A stretch of DNA of 44,071 nucleotides from Armatimonadota bacterium (GTDB lineage Bacteria; Bacillota; Desulfotomaculia; Desulfotomaculales; Nap2-2B). Every line of letters starts with the position of its first letter. Position 1 is the first letter of the stretch. The position numbers and the translations under genes were made by a program. The DNA is taken from NCBI GenBank assembly GCA_023511535.1, contig JAIMBK010000020.1, positions 1-44,071 of the forward strand. Direction: 5' to 3'. The notes under the pieces were generated by a model. The model made no database searches. It saw only the letters and a program-made list of their open reading frames with translations, and was not told the origin of the DNA. This document shows, piece by piece, positions 34,312 through 43,700 of this stretch.

Positions 34312-34629
34312 GGAGTTCCCCCCGTGCTTTCCGCGTTTTTGCCGGGAACCAGGCTTTCTCGAGTAGGCAATTTAACCCCTTGATTTTTTAGATAGCCTTA
34401 TCGGATCTCTTCTCCACATATTTTAGAATTCAAATTCTTACCCTAATCAACATATCCCGCAAAAGGTACGGCAAAAGCCCGAAGTCATAAGATATTTTTC
34501 GATGTTTTGGACATGATCGTTTTGCCCTCCCTGAATAGTTAATAGTTGTTTTTTCCTTAACATCCTTTATTCTCGAATTTTCTGACCTGTTTTTAAAAAG
34601 GCTTTACCCGAACACTTTTGCTGAAGATC

Positions 34630-34660
34630 TGTAAATATTTCATACAGTGTAAATAATTCA
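34630..34660 (+). promoter_or_regulatory. Candidate enhancer (UAS) for the sigma-54 promoter
   Basis: TGTAAATATTTCA (34630-34642) and TGTAAATAATTCA (34648-34660), 18 bases apart and differing at one base. The first also lies in an imperfect palindrome CTGTA...TACAG. They lie about 157-187 bases upstream of the -24 element, a normal distance for an activator site. Confidence 0.5.
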
Positions 34661-34816
34661 GACATTATTACCCTTCAAGAACACGACCTCGATCTGCCCG
34701 GCCGGTAACTGCAAGAATGTGGCCATTTATTGGGTGGACGATGCACTCCTGGCGCTTAAGTCAGCGGGACGAATGGTAGCAGTTTTTAAGTCTAATTAAG
34801 ACAGTATTACGGGAGC

Positions 34817-34832
34817 TGGCACAACTATTGCA
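34817..34832 (+). promoter_or_regulatory. Canonical sigma-54 promoter
   Basis: TGGCACAACTATTGCA is an exact match to TGGCAC-N5-TTGCA. Transcription would start near 34843, 126 bases before the benzoate-CoA ligase start. Confidence 0.92.
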
Positions 34833-34968
34833 GTCTGAAAAGATTATAGAGTGTGGCTTATAAACTTACACTGTCCGCTTTTCGTTTTTATGGCTCTTTG
34901 TTGCCTCTTGGTGTTGAGAGTGACCTCGCCGATCAAGGTTGATAAGGATTGGAAAAGGGGGTTAGGGG

Positions 34969-36549
34969 TTGGAACTGGTCCATATTCCCGACGAATTTAA
35001 TATTGCCGTTTATTTGCTGGACCGTCACCTGACGGAAGGACGCGGCGATAAAGTAGCCGTTTTCTACGAAAACCGGGCGATCACCTACAGGGAGCTGGTT
35101 CAAATGGCCAACCGGGCGGGTAACGCCCTGCTCGAGCTGGGTGTGGAGCAGGAAAACAGAGTCATGATCTGTCTGCCCGATAGCCCGGAATTTTTGGCCG
35201 CTTATTTCGGAGCAATGAAGATCGGCGCGGTGCCGGTGCCGGTAAGCACCATGGCATTACCCCGGGATTACCTCTATTACTTGAACGATAGCCGGGCGAA
35301 AGTGCTCATCATCAGCGAAGAACTGGTTCCCCAGGTCGGCCAGGTGCGCTCGCAGCTCAGGTACCTGAAGCATTTTGTGGTCGTGGGTCAGCCGCAGCCC
35401 GGTCAGTTGAATTTTGCTGAACTGGTTGATAAAGCTTCCCCCGACCTGGCCGCGGCGCCCACGTCCAAAGATGATATGGCCTTCTGGCTCTACAGTTCGG
35501 GAACCACGGGCACGCCCAAAGGAGTTGTTCACCTGCACCACGACCTTCTTCACTTCATGCTGCCGCATTGCCGGGAAGTGGTGGGAATGACCCCGGAAGA
35601 CGTAGTTTTTTGCACCTCCAAATTATACTTTTCCTACGGCCGGAATAATTCGCTGGATGCCCCTTTTCTTTGCGGTGCGGCAGTTATTCTTTACCCCGGG
35701 AAACCGGAACCGGAAAAAGTCTTCGGGGTGATCGAAAAGCGCCGCCCGACCCTCTTTTACAGTGTGCCGACTTTTTACTGGGCGATGCTGAATTATGTGG
35801 AACAAAGCGGAAAGAAACCAGATCTGTCTTCGGTAAGAGCCTGCGTTTCCGCCGGGGAGGCTTTGCCGGGGGTGGTCTTCGAACGGTGGAAAGAAACGTT
35901 TGGTCTGGAAATATTGGATGGGGTCGGCTCAACGGATGTGGGAATGATTTATCTTTCCAACCGGCCGGGGCAAATCAAACCAGGCAGCAGCGGCAAGCTG
36001 CTCCCGGGCTTTGAGGGCAAGCTGGTGGATGAAGAGGGGCGGGAGGTGCCGCCGGGGGAAATCGGCACCCTGTGGGTGAAAAACGATGGGATTACCGCCG
36101 GTTACTGGAATAAACACGAGAAAACCAAACAAAGTCTTTGCGGGGAGTGGTTTAATACCGGTGATCAATACTACCAGGATGAAGAAGGTTATTTCTGGTA
36201 CGTTGGACGCACCGATGATATGCTCAAGCCGGGCGGGATCTGGATGTCGCCTCTGGAGGTCGAGGGCATTTTGCTTGCGCACGCGGCAGTCAACGAAGTT
36301 GCAGTGGTAGGTTACAGGGAAGAATCCGGCCTGGAGAAACCGGTGGCTTTTATCGTCCTGAAAGAGGGTTATCAGTCGTCACCGGACCTGGAGCGCACAT
36401 TGCAGGACTTTGTCAAAAGCAAAACGGCGCATTATAAATGTCCCCGCCGGATTTTTTTCGTGCCGCAACTCCCGCGCACAGCCAGTGGAAAGGTTCAGCG
36501 CTACAAGCTCCGCGCCTTATTCAAAAACGGACAGGAGATCACGGAATAA
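34969..36549 (+). CDS. bamY: Benzoate-CoA ligase family protein
   Basis: 526 residues, AMP-forming. Phosphate-binding loop YSSGTTGTPKG (175-185) followed by VVHLHHDL. The benzoate-ligase signature DGVGSTDVGMIYLSNRPGQ and the hinge GRTDDMLKPGGIWMSP are present, and catalytic Lys508 is in PRTASGK. These match BadA/BclA/BamY more closely than fatty-acyl ligases. It activates benzoate or a close analogue to the CoA thioester, the entry step to the benzoyl-CoA pathway. TTG start after AAAAGGGGG. Single gene under a sigma-54 promoter, converging on the bam-like operon. Confidence 0.87.
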   Translation: MELVHIPDEFNIAVYLLDRHLTEGRGDKVAVFYENRAITYRELVQMANRAGNALLELGVEQENRVMICLPDSPEFLAAYFGAMKIGAVPVPVSTMALPRDYLYYLNDSRAKVLIISEELVPQVGQVRSQLRYLKHFVVVGQPQPGQLNFAELVDKASPDLAAAPTSKDDMAFWLYSSGTTGTPKGVVHLHHDLLHFMLPHCREVVGMTPEDVVFCTSKLYFSYGRNNSLDAPFLCGAAVILYPGKPEPEKVFGVIEKRRPTLFYSVPTFYWAMLNYVEQSGKKPDLSSVRACVSAGEALPGVVFERWKETFGLEILDGVGSTDVGMIYLSNRPGQIKPGSSGKLLPGFEGKLVDEEGREVPPGEIGTLWVKNDGITAGYWNKHEKTKQSLCGEWFNTGDQYYQDEEGYFWYVGRTDDMLKPGGIWMSPLEVEGILLAHAAVNEVAVVGYREESGLEKPVAFIVLKEGYQSSPDLERTLQDFVKSKTAHYKCPRRIFFVPQLPRTASGKVQRYKLRALFKNGQEITE

Positions 36550-36565
36550 AAGGTGTTTAGGAAAA

Positions 36566-36591
36566 TGACGGGGGGTTGACTCCCCCCGTCA
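36566..36591. terminator. Bidirectional terminator hairpin between convergent genes
   Basis: TGACGGGGGG (36566-36575) pairs perfectly with CCCCCCGTCA (36582-36591) around TTGACT. On the minus strand it is followed by TTTTCC, and the stop codon of the ferredoxin gene is inside the stem. Confidence 0.8.
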
Positions 36592-37059
36592 GCTGGCCAC
36601 CGTCGGCTCGGTAAAGAAGGGCTCCTGCCCGGCGTCTTCCCGCACTTCGAAAACCAGGGCTCCCGTGGGGCAGGCTTCCACGCAGGCAGGCACTTTCCGC
36701 TCCAGGCAACGGTTGCACTTGATCGCCACCTGGTTAACCACGTCCTGTTTGACAGCTCCGTAAGGACAGACCATGATACACATCCAGCAGCCCACGCAGC
36801 GGCTCTGGTCCTGAACAACCAGACCGGTAAGGGCGTCTTTGCTGATGCATCCCACCATGCAGGCATCCAGGCAGGGCGGCTCTGCGCAATGGCGGCAGAT
36901 TTCCTGGAATTCGTAGCGCTCGAAAAGGTTTTGCCGGATGCGGATGGCGCCCAGCCGGGGGTTGGCGACCCCCCGGTTGACCACGGCACAGGCGTTGGCG
37001 CAGATCCGGCAGCCGGCACAGAGCGCGGGACGGGCGTAAATTTGTTTTTGGCGGGCCAC
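36589..37059 (-). CDS. Polyferredoxin electron-transfer protein (HycB/CooF-like, possibly BamC-like)
   Basis: 156 residues with four cysteine clusters for [4Fe-4S] centres: CAGCRICANAC, CRHCAEPPCLDAC, CVGCWMCIMVC and CNRCLERKVPACVEAC. This is the HycB/CooF family layout that carries electrons between large redox enzymes. Good AGGAGG site. It lies downstream of the NuoG-like gene on the same strand, so it is probably the last gene of the bam-like operon. BamC of class II benzoyl-CoA reductase is a protein of this general type, but a BamC copy normally sits beside BamB, so this one may be an extra carrier. Confidence 0.85.
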   Translation of the reverse strand: MARQKQIYARPALCAGCRICANACAVVNRGVANPRLGAIRIRQNLFERYEFQEICRHCAEPPCLDACMVGCISKDALTGLVVQDQSRCVGCWMCIMVCPYGAVKQDVVNQVAIKCNRCLERKVPACVEACPTGALVFEVREDAGQEPFFTEPTVAS

Positions 37060-37091
37060 GGCGAAACCTCCTCTTTGGAAAAAAGTCTCTC

Positions 37092-37105
37092 GGAAAAGCT
37101 TTTCC
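37092..37105. promoter_or_regulatory. 14-bp perfect palindrome before the polyferredoxin gene
   Basis: GGAAAAGCTTTTCC between the NuoG-like and polyferredoxin genes. It could be an operator or an RNA hairpin; no promoter is evident. Confidence 0.35.
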
Positions 37106-37159
37106 AGGGTGCACCGGCAAGATTAAGCACAGCAATCTTCGGGCGGGTTTAAATGGCGC

Positions 37160-37774
37160 CTATTCTTCTGCCTCGAGTTTGAAAGAAGGTGAGGAAGATA
37201 TTAGGGCTTCAGTTAAAACGTAAGCTGCCTGGAGTGCCTCTGTAGGGCAAAGCGGAAAACATTCCTTGCAGTTCCAGCATTCCCTGGAGGCTATCTCCGG
37301 AATGAAACTTATCTCCCGCCCTGTTCCTCTGTCAACAAATCCAACGGCGTGCTTCTTTTTGACCTCGGCACAGTATCTTACACATAGACCACAAAGAATG
37401 CAAAAGGAGGACTCTTTTTCAAAACGGTCCTTGTCTGCGCCATACTCTTTGGCCAAAACCTGTAATTCCGTGGCTTCTGGAGCATGAGCCAGCAACAGTT
37501 CCAAGATCACTTTACGAATTCTATCTACCTTTTCAGACCTGGTTCTGACGACCAAATCTTTTTCTACGGGGTAAAGGCAGGCAGCAACGAGACGTGTCCG
37601 GCCGCGGTTTTCTATTTCGACTGTGCAAATCCGGCAAGCCCCATAAGGCTCTAATTTCTCGTGGTGACAAAGGGTCGGGATAGTTATCCCGGCAGTTTGC
37701 GCTGCCTCCAAAATGGTCATCCCTTCTCTTGCTGCGACATCTCTTCCGTCAATCTGGATAATAATTTCACTCAT
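37160..37774 (-). CDS. bamI: Short NuoG-like iron-sulfur protein (BamI-like)
   Basis: 204 residues from ATG 37774, chosen for the GGGGGAG upstream and the family N-terminus. An N-terminal [2Fe-2S] ferredoxin has Cys residues in TLCHHEKLEPYGACRIC and AACLYP. The His/Cys region at the [4Fe-4S] follows, then CILCGLCVRYC and CWNCKECFPLC clusters. The catalytic-type large NuoG domain is absent, as in HndD/HydA N-terminal parts and in BamI. It links electrons between the NuoEF-like unit and partners. Overlaps the bamH-like stop by eight bases. Confidence 0.85.
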   Translation of the reverse strand: MSEIIIQIDGRDVAAREGMTILEAAQTAGITIPTLCHHEKLEPYGACRICTVEIENRGRTRLVAACLYPVEKDLVVRTRSEKVDRIRKVILELLLAHAPEATELQVLAKEYGADKDRFEKESSFCILCGLCVRYCAEVKKKHAVGFVDRGTGREISFIPEIASRECWNCKECFPLCPTEALQAAYVLTEALISSSPSFKLEAEE

Positions 37775-39476
37775 TTTTCTTTGCTCCCCCTGATGCACTC
37801 AGCTCCTTGCAGGAAAGGGCCGGGCACCTCTTTTCCTTGATGTGTGCCTCATACTCATCTCGAAAGTATTTCAACGTGCTCAAAAACGGGTTGGGGGCAC
37901 TCCTGCCCAACGCACAAAGGGCTGCTTCGCGGGTTACCCCGGCCAATTCCTCCAAAAGCTCGAGGTCGCCTTCTTTCCCCTTTCCTTTGGTGATCCTGGT
38001 GAGAATTTTCAGCATCTGCCTGATGCCTTCCCGGCACGGGACGCACTTGCCGCACGATTCACCGGCGAGGAACTCAAGGAAGTGCCTGGCAAGATCGACC
38101 ATACAGGTATCTTCATCTATTACCAGCATGGCGCCTGCGCCCATTGGAGCTCCCAGTTTTGCCAGCGCATCAAAATCCAGCGGGGTGTCGATGAGACTCT
38201 CGGGAAGTGAACCTCCCATCGGTCCCCCAAAGTGAACGGCCTTAAGTTTCTTTCCGTTTGGAATTCCACCGCCGATGCCGTAGACAATCTCTTTCAGCGG
38301 GGTACCCAGGGGAACTTCCACGACCCCGGTATTACATACTTTACCTGATAAAGAGATGAGTTTTGTTCCCTTGCTCCGCTCCGTCCCGATCCCGGCGTAC
38401 CAGGCAGAGCCCTTATTGATGATCATGGGCACGTTGGCCCAGGTTTCTACATTGTTCAGGTTGCTCGGCTTTTCCCAAATACCGCTTACCGAAGTGCGGA
38501 TATATTTGGGTCTCGGCTCCGGTGCCTTCCCTTCTATTGATCTCATTAATGCGCTGGACTCGCCGGAAACGAAGATCCCTATATCAAGATGCACCTCAAC
38601 ATTGAAGTTGAAGCCGGAGCCAAGGATATTTTCACCTAAAAGCCCGTATTCCTTCGCCTGAGCGAGGGCAATATCAATATTCTCTCTTAGTTGAGGGTTG
38701 TCATGCCTGGTGTAAATAAATCCCTGATGTGCACCGATGGCATAGGCGCCGATGATCAAGCCTTCCAGCACGCAATGCGGATTTCCCGTAAAGAGGGCTC
38801 TATCCATAAACGCCCCGGGTTCCCCTTCGTGAGCGTTGACGATAACATACTTTTCTTCCCCGGGTGCATTACGGGCAGTCTCCCACTTCAAGCCGGCGGG
38901 GAACCCGCCGCCGCCCCGGCCGCGCAGGTTTGCTTTCTTTATTTCGGCAAGGACTTGCTCGGGGCTCATCTCAAAAAGCGCTTTGGCCAACGCAGAATAA
39001 CCGCCGGCCGCCAGATAGTCGTCGATGCTCCTGGGATTAATCCTGGGGTTATTGCCAATCAGAAACCGCGTCTGGTTCCTGTAGAAGGGTATTTCAAACA
39101 GATGCGCCGCTTTTTCACCGGTCTTCGGGTCGGTATAAACCAGCCGGTCAATCACTTTCTTCCCAACTACAGTCTGGGCGATAATTTCCGGCACATCCTC
39201 CGGCGTTACCTCTAAATAGCAGACTTCTTCAGGATAGATAACGACGCTGGGTCCTTTTTCACAAAAGCCATGGCAGCCGGTCATCCTGAGGCCAACTTTC
39301 GCCTCTAACGATTGTTTCCTGATTTCCTCTGCAAAGGCGCTGATCACCCTGTCGTTACCGAGGCAAAGACAGCCGATGCCCCCACAGAATGCGATCCAGG
39401 GCTTACCGGGTTCTCTTTTTGACAAGATATCCTTCCTGAGTTCTTCCAGCTCAGCAACTGAACTTATTCGTGCCAT
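37767..39476 (-). CDS. bamH: NuoF-like flavoprotein with N-terminal thioredoxin-fold domain (BamH-like)
   Basis: 569 residues. Residues about 20-110 carry four cysteines for a [2Fe-2S] thioredoxin-like domain (CGGIGCLC, GCHGFC). The NADH/FMN-binding core (GRGGGGFPAGLKWE, then NAHEGEPGAFMDR) and a [4Fe-4S] site SCGKCVPCREG follow. No extra C-terminal ferredoxin. It oxidises or reduces NAD(H) with FMN, passing electrons through iron-sulfur centres. Ends inside the start region of the NuoG-like gene. In the class II benzoyl-CoA reductase, BamH is this type. Confidence 0.9.
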   Translation of the reverse strand: MARISSVAELEELRKDILSKREPGKPWIAFCGGIGCLCLGNDRVISAFAEEIRKQSLEAKVGLRMTGCHGFCEKGPSVVIYPEEVCYLEVTPEDVPEIIAQTVVGKKVIDRLVYTDPKTGEKAAHLFEIPFYRNQTRFLIGNNPRINPRSIDDYLAAGGYSALAKALFEMSPEQVLAEIKKANLRGRGGGGFPAGLKWETARNAPGEEKYVIVNAHEGEPGAFMDRALFTGNPHCVLEGLIIGAYAIGAHQGFIYTRHDNPQLRENIDIALAQAKEYGLLGENILGSGFNFNVEVHLDIGIFVSGESSALMRSIEGKAPEPRPKYIRTSVSGIWEKPSNLNNVETWANVPMIINKGSAWYAGIGTERSKGTKLISLSGKVCNTGVVEVPLGTPLKEIVYGIGGGIPNGKKLKAVHFGGPMGGSLPESLIDTPLDFDALAKLGAPMGAGAMLVIDEDTCMVDLARHFLEFLAGESCGKCVPCREGIRQMLKILTRITKGKGKEGDLELLEELAGVTREAALCALGRSAPNPFLSTLKYFRDEYEAHIKEKRCPALSCKELSASGGAKKNE

Positions 39477-39485
39477 GATTTTCCC

Positions 39486-39938
39486 TCATTCATATTTTTT
39501 TAATTCGTCCGCTATTTCGGCCGGTGCTGCCTTGCCGAAAGTCTTCCCGTCGATTTCCAGCACCGGGCCCAAAGTACAGCAGCCGAGGCAGTTAACGGTC
39601 TCCAGGCTGAACTTCAGATCCGGGTCCGTTTCGCCAGGTTTAATTCCCGTCAGGTCTTGCACTGTATCGAGGACACGCTGCGCACCGCGAACATGACAGG
39701 CAGTGCCCGTACAGATGTGAATTTTATGGCGTCCTTCAGGAATCAATTTGAATGTTTTATAAAAAGTGGCTATGCGCAGTACCCGGCTTAAGGGCACCTC
39801 CAGTTTCTCGCTGACCTTCTCCAATGCTTCTCTGGGAAGCCACTGATTTTTGTCCTGGATCTCCATCAATACTTGAATCAGTGAACCGGGTTTGCCCCGC
39901 TGTTTATCTATAATCTGATCGATGCTGTCGTTATCCAC
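39486..39938 (-). CDS. bamG: NuoE-like [2Fe-2S] protein (BamG-like)
   Basis: 150 residues. The 24-kDa-subunit motif has Cys residues in ICTGTAC and NCLGCC, four in total for one [2Fe-2S]. The helical N-terminal bundle (LIQVLMEIQDKNQWLP) is typical. It pairs with the NuoF-like protein, nine bases downstream. GTG start; the best ribosome site AAGGAGGT is 14 bases away, longer than usual, so the start carries some doubt. Confidence 0.9.
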   Translation of the reverse strand: MDNDSIDQIIDKQRGKPGSLIQVLMEIQDKNQWLPREALEKVSEKLEVPLSRVLRIATFYKTFKLIPEGRHKIHICTGTACHVRGAQRVLDTVQDLTGIKPGETDPDLKFSLETVNCLGCCTLGPVLEIDGKTFGKAAPAEIADELKKYE

Positions 39939-39991
39939 GGCCTCTGTCCCGACCTCCTTCTTTCTCCTGATCCTCCGCCTGGTCTTTTGCT

Positions 39992-40759
39992 TCAGGCGGG
40001 AACAAACGCTTTAAGGTTTTCCGCATACCTGACCAACCCCTGCCTTACTGAACTGTTAAGATGCCTTGATACTTCAGACGCGGTCAGGCCTAAAATCTTA
40101 GCAATCTCTCCGGTTGTAAAGGGTCCTTCCCGTAAAAGTGAAATTATCCGGCTGATTGCCAGTTTCTCGGCAACTGTTTCCTCAAACAGCCTGTTGAACT
40201 CGTCGCCGGTAAAGAATTTACGATACTCTTCCTCCGATTTAAAAGGCAATCTCAACCTCTCCCTTTCCACCAGCTTGATGTAGGGGACCAGGTTTGTAAC
40301 TGCTTCGAGTCTCGACTTTAATGCATTTTCGTCGATTCCCTCGCCTTTGCCGAGGGGCCCTAATTTCCTCACCTTCGCGGCGAAGTCATTCATAACTTCG
40401 GCAAAGCGAATTCCTTCCGAGGCAGATACCCATTCAAGCCTCAACCTTTCGGGGTTCACTCCTACGTGCGCGAGTAATTTTCTACATAGATACATCATGC
40501 TTAAGGCATTATAATTTCCTTCTGTAACATAATGACATTCGCCGGGCCAGCAACCGCCGATAAACACTCCGTCTGCTCCATTTGAGAAAGCCCGGAGGAC
40601 AAGTGCCAGATCGACTCTGCCGGAGCACATTACTCTGATTAGTTTTATATAAGGGGGGTATTGATAACGGGAAACTCCAGCAAGATCCGCCCCTGCATAG
40701 CAACACCAATTGCACACAAAACCTAAGATCTTTGGTTTGAACTTAAGTTCCGTACCCAT
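39992..40759 (-). CDS. bamF: MvhD-like protein fused to a C-terminal helix-turn-helix (BamF-like)
   Basis: 255 residues. The N-terminal 130 residues match the MvhD iron-sulfur subunit of Hdr/hydrogenase complexes: CNWCCYAGAD, MCSGRVD and GGCWPGECHYVTEGN supply the cysteines. Residues about 190-250 form a winged helix (TTGEIAKILGLTASEVSRHL). ATG 40759 is chosen for GAGGAGGTGG just upstream. BamF of Geobacter is reported as a selenocysteine MvhD-like subunit; here the likely position is a tandem Cys-Cys and no in-frame TGA is present. It bridges the HdrA-like protein and the NuoEF-like unit in the operon. Confidence 0.85.
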   Translation of the reverse strand: MGTELKFKPKILGFVCNWCCYAGADLAGVSRYQYPPYIKLIRVMCSGRVDLALVLRAFSNGADGVFIGGCWPGECHYVTEGNYNALSMMYLCRKLLAHVGVNPERLRLEWVSASEGIRFAEVMNDFAAKVRKLGPLGKGEGIDENALKSRLEAVTNLVPYIKLVERERLRLPFKSEEEYRKFFTGDEFNRLFEETVAEKLAISRIISLLREGPFTTGEIAKILGLTASEVSRHLNSSVRQGLVRYAENLKAFVPA

Positions 40760-40773
40760 TCTTATCCACCTCC

Positions 40774-43700
40774 TCACCTGGCAGTCCCGGCTTTGTTTTC
40801 TTTGTGGGGCTTTTCCAGGTCTGAAAAAGCCGCGTCAATCTGGCTGAAAAGCTCTTTGTTGGTGTAGTGCTTTAGGGAAATGGCCCCGGTTGGACACACT
40901 GCGTTGCACAGACCGTCTCCTTTGCAGAGAACGGGGTTAACCGCCGCCTTTTTGCCCCGCGGCGTCTCGTGAAACTCGACGGCGCCGTACATACAGACCG
41001 AAATACATGCTCCGCACGAAATACAGTTATTCTCATTCACCGCGCAAACAGAGCCGGAGGCGGTGACTGTATCACGGGAGAGAAGAGTCAGGACCCGGCC
41101 GGCAGCGCCGTAAGCCTGGCTGATCGCTTCAGAGATGTGCTTGGGATAGTGAGCCGTCCCGCACAGGTAAACACCTTCCGCGCCGAAGTCGACGGGCCTT
41201 AATTTGACATGAGCTTCCTGGAAGAAACCGTCCGGGCTCAAGGACACCTTGAATAATCCGGCTATCTCCTTCCTGTCGGCGGGGGGAATGACGGCGGCCG
41301 CCAAAGCGATCAGATCGGCATCTATTTCCAGCCTCTTGCCCAATACGGGATCGGCCACGGCAACCCTTAAGACACGCCGGCCGTCTTCATCCTCAACAGC
41401 CTCTACCTGAGGTTTGTCGGGCGGCTCGTAGCGGACAAACCTGATCTCCTTGCCTGCCGCTTCCCGGTAATAATCTTCTCTGAACCCGTAGGTTCGCATA
41501 TCCCGGAAGAGGATGTAGATATCCATCCCGGGGTTTATCTCTTTTAGCTTCAGGGCGTTCTTTACGGAGTGGCTGCAGCAGATCCGGCTGCAGTAATTTC
41601 TGTCTTCCTGCCTGCAGCCTACGCATTGGATCATCACCAGGCTCCGGGCGTTAATCACCCTTTCTTCTCCTTTGGCGATCCGCTCCTCCAGCTCCAGATT
41701 GGTCATTACCCGGTCGTCTTCTCCATAAAGGTATTCGGTGGGTTTATATTCATCGGCACCGATGGCAATGACGGCCGCTCCGTGTTTTATCTCCGTGACC
41801 CTTCCCGCAGACTTCACCCTGGTTACGAAATTCCCTACATAACCGGTGGATTCCGTGATGACGGCATCAGTATGGACATGGATTAAGGGGTGCTGATATA
41901 CCTTTCTTCTAAGCTCACGCAAATAGGCCTGCACATCCAGCCCTTCCAGGGTATAGTGAATTCTTCGCGCCATTCCCCCCAGGTCTTTCTCCTTTTCCAC
42001 CAGATAAACCTCGTGTCCCTGATTGGCTATGGAGAGGGCACAGGTCATGCCGGCCACGCCTCCTCCGACCACCAGCGCCGTTTTGCTTACTGGCAGTTCA
42101 AATTCCCGCAGGGGCTCCAGATGACGAACCCGGGCTACCGACATCCGGATTATTTCCTTTGCCTTTTGGGTGGCCTCTTCCTTTTCTTTGGAGTGGACCC
42201 AGGAGCAGTGTTCCCGAATATTCGCCATGTCAAAGAAATATTGGTTGATTCCCGCTTCCCGGAGCGTATCCCGGAAGAGCGGCTCATGGGTCCTGGGGGT
42301 ACAGGCGGCGACAACCACGCGGTTGAGTCCTTTTTCCCGGATCGTCTCTGCTATCCGCTGCGCCGCTTCCGTCGAACAGATGAAGAGGTTGTCTTCGGCG
42401 TGGACAACATTGGGTAAGGTCAGGGCATATTCAACTGCGGAGGGAACATCCACCACTCTGCCGATATTGGCGCCGCAATGACACACAAAAACTCCTATCC
42501 TGGGCTCCTCTTTCGAGACATCCCTTTCCGGCGGATATGTCCTTTCTCTGGCCAGCTTCCCCCGCCGGCAGGCAAGGAGTTCACCGCATTGGGAACCAGC
42601 CCCGCTGGCGGTTACCACCGACTCGGGGATATCTAAAGGACCCTGGAAGGCTCCACTTACAAAAATCCCCGGGCGGGAGGTTTCGATGGGATTAACCGGA
42701 TTGGTTTTACAGAAACCGTGGGAATTGAGTTCGATGCCGAACTTGTCCGCCAGGTCCTGAAAGCCGGCAGGAGGGTTCAGTCCGACGGACAGCACCACCA
42801 TGTCGAATTCTTCTTCTTTTACCCCGTCGTCCGGGGTGGAATATTTTATGGTTATATTCTTTGTTTCCGGGATCTCTTTTCCTATTGAGACGTAGCTTCT
42901 GATGAACCGGACCCCGGGAAGTTTCTCCGCTCTTTGGAAGAACCGCTCAAAATCCTTGCCGTAGGAACGAATATCGTTATGGAATACCGTGCACTCGGCC
43001 CCGGGGTCGTGGTCTTTGGTCAAAATTACCTGTTTTTGGGTATACGTGCAGCACACGGCTGAACAATAGCTGTTCCCGCCCGGGATAACCTGCCGGGAGC
43101 CGACGCATTGAATCCAGGCTATTTTATGGGGATGCTTCTTGTCGGAAGGGCGCAGGATCTCCCCTTCATACGGTCCGGTGGCGCATAACAGCCGTTCATA
43201 GTCAAGACTGGTGACCACGTTTGCAAACTTTCCGTAGCCGTAATCGTCCCTCAGCTTTTTGGGATCAACCGGCTCGTAGCCCGGAGCCAGAATTATCGCC
43301 CCTACCTTTACTTCCACCTTCTCCGCCGTCTGGCTGAAATCGATGGCGTCATTCTTGCAGACTCCCTGGCAAACAGTGCATGTTTTTTCTTTAAGGTAAC
43401 GGCAGCTTTCATCTATATAAGCGACCAGAGGAATTGCCTGTGCGAAGTGTATATGGATGGCTTTGTTCTTCGATATTTCCTGATTAAATGGGTCGGGGTA
43501 CACGACAGGGCAGTATTCCGTACAGGTGGTACAGCCCGTGCATTTGCTCTCGTTAACATACCGGGGCTTTTTAATCAGCGTTACTTTAAAATCTCCCGCT
43601 TCCCCTTCAACCCTGTCCACTTCCGTATAGGTCATGATCTCTATATTGGGATGCCTTTTGCACTCGACAAACTTGGGAGATTCAATGCACATGGAGCAGT

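Larger units (their letters stand above)
34312..34968 (+). other. 657-base regulatory gap before the benzoate-CoA ligase gene
   Basis: Contains a pair of direct repeats at 34630-34660, a possible coding remnant at 34663-34797, and the sigma-54 promoter at 34817-34832. A leader of roughly 125 bases follows before the TTG start. The rest, 34320-34620, is A/T-rich with no recognised gene. Confidence 0.6.
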
